Assembly: GCA_002359025.1 (NCBI GenBank)
Contig: DEPZ01000011.1
Span: 1-34,665, forward strand
Length of the DNA stretch: 34,665 nucleotides
Origin: Erysipelotrichaceae bacterium UBA3379
GTDB lineage: Bacteria > Bacillota_I > Bacilli_A > Erysipelotrichales > Coprobacillaceae
Direction: 5' to 3'
Shown: positions 30,232-34,665 of the stretch, one piece after another
Position numbering within the stretch: the stretch's first letter is position 1
How the letters are laid out: every line of letters begins with the position of its first letter
Notes under the pieces: generated by a model
Told to the model about the DNA's origin: nothing
Seen by the model: the letters and a program-made list of their open reading frames with translations, nothing else
Databases searched by the model: none
Program-made: the position numbers and the translations under genes

Positions 30232-31795
30232 ATGCTTCTATAAGATTATTTTTGATTAAGAAATCCTTTGCTACATCAGATGTCTTTTCTTTAAGTTCAT
30301 CTACTCTATAGTTTAATTCTACCATAACATCATCACTAAGATAATTTTGTAATTTATTAATAAGATCTACAACTTCAGGATATTCTTCTATGACTCTATT
30401 ATTTGTAATAGGAATAGCATGATAGGGTAAGAAGAAATCTTTATCATCTTCTAGGACTTGTAAGTCAAACTTCTTTAATAAACCATCTGTAGAATATGCA
30501 TCAATAACATCACATTCTTTATTCATTAATGCAGTATATCTTGGTGAACCATCAATAGGAATAGTTTCTTTAAATTGAATTGGATAGACTTTTTGCATTC
30601 CTACCCAACAGTCTTCTCTTTCCATAAACATTAATGTTGGTGAAAAGACTAATTGATGAGAAACCTTACATAAATCACTTACTGTTTTGATATTGTATTT
30701 TTGAGCAGTATCTTTTCTAATAGCTAATGTATAAGTATTATTAAAACCTAATGTATCTAAAACATTAAGATCATATTGTTCTTTCATTTGTTCTTTGACT
30801 GTATTATAGACTTCTTCTACATCACCATTAGGTTCATTTCCTAGAACATTCCCATAAATTGTTCCCGTGTATTCTACATACATATCTATAGCACCAGTTC
30901 TAACTGCATCCATGACAATAGAACTTGAACCAAGCGATAATGATTGTTCTACAGTAATATCTGTATTTCCTTCTATATAATACTTTAACATATAATTAAG
31001 AACTTCTTGTTCCGTGAAATCCATACTTCCAATTCTAATTGTTTGATCACTATGACCTTGTCCTAAAGTCGTATATACAAAACTTCCTATCAATGCAACA
31101 CAAGAAATAATAATAACAACTTTATCCAATACTTTTTTAAATTTTGTTCTTGGAGATGCTAGTTGGAAGCTTTTTGGAGTTACTATTCTTTCTAGAATAG
31201 AGAAAATATAGTCTATCAATAATGCAAGTATACATGCAGGAATAGCTCCAGCAAGTATTTGTGCATTGTCAACAGTACGAATACCAGCATATACAAGATA
31301 TCCTAGACCATCAGCACCAATAAACGCAGCCAATGTCATTAACCCAACTGAGCTAACCGCACTGACTCTTACCCCAGCCATAATTACAGGTGCAGCTAAT
31401 GGAATTTGAACTTTATATAAGACTTGTAATTTATTTAAACCTATACCCTTAGCAGCCTCTAATGTTTCAGCATTGATATTATCCAATCCTGTTACAGTAT
31501 TCTTTATAATTGGTAATAAAGAATATAGAATAACCATAACAATAGCAGGTTTTGTTCCAATTCCTAGTATAGGAATCATAAATCCCAATAATGCCATAGA
31601 AGGTATGGCTTGTATAACATTAGCAATAGCCATCACTGGCTTTTTAGATGGTTTAAAATATGTAATCAAAATACCTAGAGGGACACCAATGAAAATAGCA
31701 ATTAAAATAGCCATCACTGTTAATTGGACATGTCCAATTAACAAATCAAGTATTTGCATATAATTTTGGGAACAATAATTAAAAAACTCACTCAT
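30230..31795 (-). CDS. Osmoprotectant ABC importer, fused permease and substrate-binding domains (OpuCB-OpuCC type)
   Basis: A 521-residue fusion. The N-terminal part (about 1-215) is a permease with about six helices and the EAA loop (LEAAKGIGLNKLQVLYKVQIP), typical of OpuB/OpuC/ProW. One further helix near 225-245 leads to an extracellular substrate-binding domain (about 255-521), starting IRIGSMDFTEQEVLNYMLK, with SSSIVMDAVRTGAIDMYVEYTG; this is the OpuAC/QAT-type fold that binds betaine, choline, carnitine or similar compounds. The fusion removes the need for a separate lipoprotein. It overlaps the ATPase gene by one base (TAATG), so the two subunits are made together. The substrate cannot be told from sequence; bile- or osmotic-stress protectants are the usual ones. 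Confidence 0.87.
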   Translation of the reverse strand: MSEFFNYCSQNYMQILDLLIGHVQLTVMAILIAIFIGVPLGILITYFKPSKKPVMAIANVIQAIPSMALLGFMIPILGIGTKPAIVMVILYSLLPIIKNTVTGLDNINAETLEAAKGIGLNKLQVLYKVQIPLAAPVIMAGVRVSAVSSVGLMTLAAFIGADGLGYLVYAGIRTVDNAQILAGAIPACILALLIDYIFSILERIVTPKSFQLASPRTKFKKVLDKVVIIISCVALIGSFVYTTLGQGHSDQTIRIGSMDFTEQEVLNYMLKYYIEGNTDITVEQSLSLGSSSIVMDAVRTGAIDMYVEYTGTIYGNVLGNEPNGDVEEVYNTVKEQMKEQYDLNVLDTLGFNNTYTLAIRKDTAQKYNIKTVSDLCKVSHQLVFSPTLMFMEREDCWVGMQKVYPIQFKETIPIDGSPRYTALMNKECDVIDAYSTDGLLKKFDLQVLEDDKDFFLPYHAIPITNNRVIEEYPEVVDLINKLQNYLSDDVMVELNYRVDELKEKTSDVAKDFLIKNNLIEA

Positions 31796-32916
31796 TATTC
31801 TCCCTCACTTTCATCATATTTTTTTGAAAGAGTTGTAACCAATGTACTCTTTGTGATTAATCCTACTAATTTTGTATCATCTACAACTGGAATTGTATAC
31901 ATATTCTTTTCTTTTGTGATATTGATTACATCTACAATAGACTCAGTAGGTTTTATTGTTACACAATGTATATCCATCACTTCACTAACAGCTTTATTTT
32001 TATTCTTTTCATCAGCAGCTACTGATGCATAAATAACACCTTTAAAATTTCTTTGCTTATCTATAACCATTAAACTATCGACTTTAGAATTGAACATAAT
32101 ATTTAATGCTTTCATACATTTTAATGTATCTCCACATACAATAGGATGTTCAATCATAATATCTTCAGCTTTAATCAATTCAGGTGAATCCCATATACGT
32201 TTTTTACCAACAAAGTTTAAAACAAATTCATTTGCTGGATGTTTTAATATTTGTTCAGGTGTATCAAATTGTTGGATATGTCCTTGATCCATAATACAAA
32301 TTCTATCAGCTAATTTAATCGCTTCAGCCATATCATGTGTCACAAAGACAATTGTTTTTTGTAAATTATTTTGTAAAGATAACAATTCATCTTGTAATTG
32401 ATTTCTTGTAATAGGGTCTAATGCACTAAATGGTTCATCCATTAAAATAATATCTGGATCACTTGCAAATGCTCTGGCAACACCAACACGTTGTTGTTGT
32501 CCACCACTCATTTGAATAGGATATTTATCCATATATTCGTCTGGATTAAGTCCTACCATATTCAATACTTCTTTCACTTTATCTATTAGATTTGGATTAT
32601 TTTTATCTTTGAGTTTAGGTATTAATTCAATATTTTCTTTCACTGTCATATGTGGAAATAAACCCGTTTGTTGAATAACATATCCTATATTTCTTCGTAA
32701 TTCTATTTCATTTTCTTGGCTAATATCTTTACCATTCACTAAGATAGAACCTTGAGATGGTTTAATCAATTTATTAATCATTTTTAATGCTGTTGTCTTT
32801 CCACAGCCACTTGGGCCAATAATACAAACAAATTCACCATCTTGAATATGAAAAGAAATATCTTCCAATACATGTTTATCTTTAAACGACTTATATACAT
32901 TTTTAAACTCTATCAT
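31795..32916 (-). CDS. opuCA: Osmoprotectant ABC importer ATP-binding protein with CBS domains (OpuCA/ProV type)
   Basis: A 373-residue ATPase. Walker A is GPSGCGKT (residues 34-41), the Q-loop is in YVIQQTGLFPH, the signature is MSGGQQQRVGVARA, Walker B is IILMDEPFSALDP, and the switch histidine is in VFVTHDMAEAI. After the ATPase domain two CBS domains (about 255-365) follow: EDIMIEHPIVCGDTLKCMKA and SEVMDIHCVTIKPTESIVDV. In OpuA and OpuC these regulate transport by sensing ionic strength or c-di-AMP, so the importer is likely volume regulated. SD aaggggg precedes ATG 32916. It is the first gene of the two-gene operon. Confidence 0.9.
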   Translation of the reverse strand: MIEFKNVYKSFKDKHVLEDISFHIQDGEFVCIIGPSGCGKTTALKMINKLIKPSQGSILVNGKDISQENEIELRRNIGYVIQQTGLFPHMTVKENIELIPKLKDKNNPNLIDKVKEVLNMVGLNPDEYMDKYPIQMSGGQQQRVGVARAFASDPDIILMDEPFSALDPITRNQLQDELLSLQNNLQKTIVFVTHDMAEAIKLADRICIMDQGHIQQFDTPEQILKHPANEFVLNFVGKKRIWDSPELIKAEDIMIEHPIVCGDTLKCMKALNIMFNSKVDSLMVIDKQRNFKGVIYASVAADEKNKNKAVSEVMDIHCVTIKPTESIVDVINITKEKNMYTIPVVDDTKLVGLITKSTLVTTLSKKYDESEGE

Positions 32917-32989
32917 ATAGACACCCCCCTTAATACAAATATACTCTTGCCTTATGTCATTTTTGTGAATAAATGCACATTACATATCT

Positions 32990-32995
32990 ATTATA
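32990..32995 (-). promoter_or_regulatory. Possible -10 box of the Opu operon
   Basis: Minus-strand TATAAT at 32990-32995, about 75 bases before the ATPase start. The -35 at 17 bp is poor (GTCTAA), so confidence is low. A leader of about 65 bases would result. Confidence 0.35.
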
Positions 32996-33044
32996 CTATA
33001 AATTTGTATAATTTAGACCCTGTATTTTATTTATTTTCTATATT

Positions 33045-33072
33045 TAAAAAGCAGTCAATAAAAATTGACTAC
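33045..33072 (-). terminator. Terminator of the large activase-related gene
   Basis: Minus-strand gtagtcaat (33064-33072) pairs with attgactgc (33051-33059), one wobble, loop tttt, followed by TTTTTAAA. The stop codon (33069-33071) lies in the first arm. Confidence 0.78.
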
Positions 33073-34665
33073 TTCTCTAAATTCTTGAATGCTGTTGATA
33101 ACATCAACTTGATTCTATTTAATTGATTAACTTCACTAGCTCCAGGATCATAATCCACAGCAACAATATTACTTTCTGGATATTTTTTACGTAGAGCTTT
33201 AATAACACCTTTTCCTGTGACATGGTTTGGTAAACATGCAAATGGTTGCATACATACAATATTAGGTGCACCAGATTCTATCAATTCAATCATTTCTCCT
33301 GTTAAGAACCATCCTTCACCAGTTTGGTTTCCAAGTGATACTACTTCACTTGCCTTTTTCGCAAGGTGTTCTATTGGACAAGGTGCATCAAATCTTTGAG
33401 ATTCATTTAATGCCTTAGACATATCTTTTCTTAACCAATCTACAAATTTAATAGCATTTCTACAAAGTATTTCTGTAGACTTCTTACCTTCATAATGTTC
33501 ATGTTTATAGATAGAGTTATAGAATCCATATTGGAAGAAATCGATTAAATCAGGCATAACAGCTTCTCCACCTTCTGCTTCTATAATATCTACAATTTGA
33601 TTATTTGCAGTTGGATGGAATTTTACAAGAATTTCTCCAACTAATCCTACTCTTGGTTTTTTAATATCTAATAATGGAAGAGTATCAAAATCATGTACAA
33701 TTTGATATACATTCTTTTTAAATTCTCTTAAACTTCCATTTTTTACATTTTCTTGACATTTTTCTACCCAAGATTCATATAAAGCATTTGCTGATCCTTT
33801 AACCTTTTCATAAGGTCTTACACGATAGAGAACTCTCATGAATAAGTCTCCATATAATGCTCCAATAATAACTTTTTTCGCAAGTTTATATGTAATCTTA
33901 AATCCTGGATTATTTTCTAGACCAGAAAGGTTAGCTGAAATAACAGGAATATGTTCTAAACCAGCATCTTTCAATGCTTTTCTAATAAAGGCAATGTAGT
34001 TTGTTGCACGACAACCTCCACCTGTTTGAGAAATGATTAAAGCAACTTTATCTAAATCATATTGACCACTATTTAAAGCATTCATCATTTGTCCTACAAC
34101 TAATATACTAGGATAGCATGCATCATTATTAACATATTTTAATCCTTGTTCAACAGCAGTTTTATCTACAGATGGTAAGACAACAAAATTATATCCTTCT
34201 TGTGTCATTACTGTTTCTATAAATTGGAAATGTATAGGTGACATTTGAGGACAAAGAATTGTATATTCTTGTTTCATTTGTTTTGTAAATGAAACTTTAT
34301 TTTGATGATATACTTTTGTAAGATCTATATCATCTTTTTTCTTTTCCACTGTTGCTTTGAGTGAACGTATACGTATACGTATAGCTCCTAGATTACTTCC
34401 TTCATCTATTTTAATTAATGTATATATTTTACCTCTCGCTTTTAATATTTCAGCAACTTGGTCAGCTGTTACAGCATCTAAACCACAACCAAAAGAAGTC
34501 AATTGAATCAATTGTAAATCTTTTCTACCAGATACAAATGAAGCAGCTTTATATAAACGAGAATGATATGTCCATTGATCTACAACTCTTAACTCAAGAT
34601 GTTCTTGATCTAAATAACATACACTATCTTCACTTAAAACAACGAAACCTTCTCCAGTAATTAAA
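33069..34665 (-). CDS. Acyl-CoA dehydratase activase-related protein, 3' part (runs off the window)
   Basis: The minus-strand frame stays open from the stop at 33069 to the window edge (532 codons), so the start lies beyond 34665; the internal TTG near 34511 is not a start. The visible part matches the C-terminal half of the very large (usually over 1000 residues) proteins that join BcrAD/BadFG-type activator ATPase domains with a DUF2229/HgdB-like region. Conserved cysteine blocks are FGCGLDAVTADQ, NNDACYPSILVVGQ, QTGGGCRATNYIAF and QPFACLPNHVTGKG, suited to an Fe-S cluster. Such proteins are linked to 2-hydroxyacyl-CoA dehydratases of anaerobes, but their exact role is unknown. A CGTATA triplet repeat encodes an RIRIRI stretch near 34363-34382. 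Confidence 0.82.
   Translation of the reverse strand, partial: LITGEGFVVLSEDSVCYLDQEHLELRVVDQWTYHSRLYKAASFVSGRKDLQLIQLTSFGCGLDAVTADQVAEILKARGKIYTLIKIDEGSNLGAIRIRIRSLKATVEKKKDDIDLTKVYHQNKVSFTKQMKQEYTILCPQMSPIHFQFIETVMTQEGYNFVVLPSVDKTAVEQGLKYVNNDACYPSILVVGQMMNALNSGQYDLDKVALIISQTGGGCRATNYIAFIRKALKDAGLEHIPVISANLSGLENNPGFKITYKLAKKVIIGALYGDLFMRVLYRVRPYEKVKGSANALYESWVEKCQENVKNGSLREFKKNVYQIVHDFDTLPLLDIKKPRVGLVGEILVKFHPTANNQIVDIIEAEGGEAVMPDLIDFFQYGFYNSIYKHEHYEGKKSTEILCRNAIKFVDWLRKDMSKALNESQRFDAPCPIEHLAKKASEVVSLGNQTGEGWFLTGEMIELIESGAPNIVCMQPFACLPNHVTGKGVIKALRKKYPESNIVAVDYDPGASEVNQLNRIKLMLSTAFKNLEK

Noticed and set aside
33217..34660. Several plus-strand open frames over the activase-related gene
   Set aside because: They are antisense to a long conserved coding frame, lack SD sites and have no domain pattern.
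1..34665. CRISPR array, tRNA, rRNA, riboswitch, insertion sequence or parS/NBS site
   Set aside because: Read by eye on both strands, no regularly spaced repeats, tRNA-like folds, known aptamer patterns, transposase motifs or canonical parS/NBS palindromes were found. A covariance-model and motif scan would be needed to exclude weak cases.

Overview
The window is a 34.7 kb piece of chromosome from a low-GC Gram-positive bacterium (roughly 30% GC by eye). TGA is used as a stop, Shine-Dalgarno (SD) sites are strong, and stem-loop terminators are dense. A YabG sporulation protease, a free glycyl-radical protein (GrcA-like), a large 2-hydroxyacyl-CoA dehydratase activase-type protein and a niacin ECF transporter point to a spore-forming anaerobe. 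My inference is a gut Erysipelotrichia (Coprobacillaceae or Erysipelotrichaceae), but no rRNA or other decisive marker is present. Two blocks that sit near oriC in Bacillus (mnmG-rsmG-noc and rsmA-yabG-ispE-glmU-prs plus tatD-yabE) make an origin-proximal position likely. dnaA, rpmH and an origin are not in the window.

Layout. 1-2961: an Lrp/AsnC regulator plus aminotransferase pair (alaR-alaT-like) on the minus strand, then a 7-bladed beta-propeller lactonase on the plus strand. 2974-5130: a MATE exporter divergent from a MerR/GyrI-like regulator, sharing a 19-bp-spacer MerR-type promoter/operator. 5162-8575: mnmG-rsmG-noc, without parA/parB. 8709-11538: a CoA-binding protein, GrcA, a PHP phosphatase and a membrane metallophosphoesterase. 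11618-18832: yabE-like 3D/G5 protein, tatD, prs, glmU, ispE, yabG and rsmA, all on the minus strand; a gap of about 600 bp separates tatD from prs. 18896-20611: an unfamiliar three-gene operon made of a membrane protein of unknown family, a LytTR regulator with a degenerate receiver, and a DUF2812-like membrane protein. 20750-22477: niaR, niaX and a relocated rnmV. 22535-26495: a lipoprotein, a Cu/Zn-SOD-family protein, a Nudix hydrolase and a YhgE/Pip-type membrane protein. 26709-28200: an Rrf2 regulator and an M42 peptidase. 28285-29043: an XRE-type gene broken by one nonsense codon. 29203-34665: an anchored alpha/beta hydrolase, a two-gene Opu-type osmolyte ABC importer with a fused permease and binding protein, and the 3' part of a very large acyl-CoA dehydratase activase-related gene that runs off the window.

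Functionally the window mixes core information-processing genes (tRNA and rRNA modification, chromosome occlusion, rRNA maturation, PRPP, UDP-GlcNAc and isoprenoid precursors) with envelope, transport and stress modules. Most intergenic spaces are only a terminator plus a promoter, and several stop codons lie inside terminator stems. No tRNA, rRNA, CRISPR array, insertion sequence or prophage was seen. The least explained items are the LytTR three-gene operon, the orphan Noc lacking the usual membrane-targeting N-terminus, the cytosolic SOD-family protein with an Arg-to-Lys change, and a nested inverted-repeat terminator.
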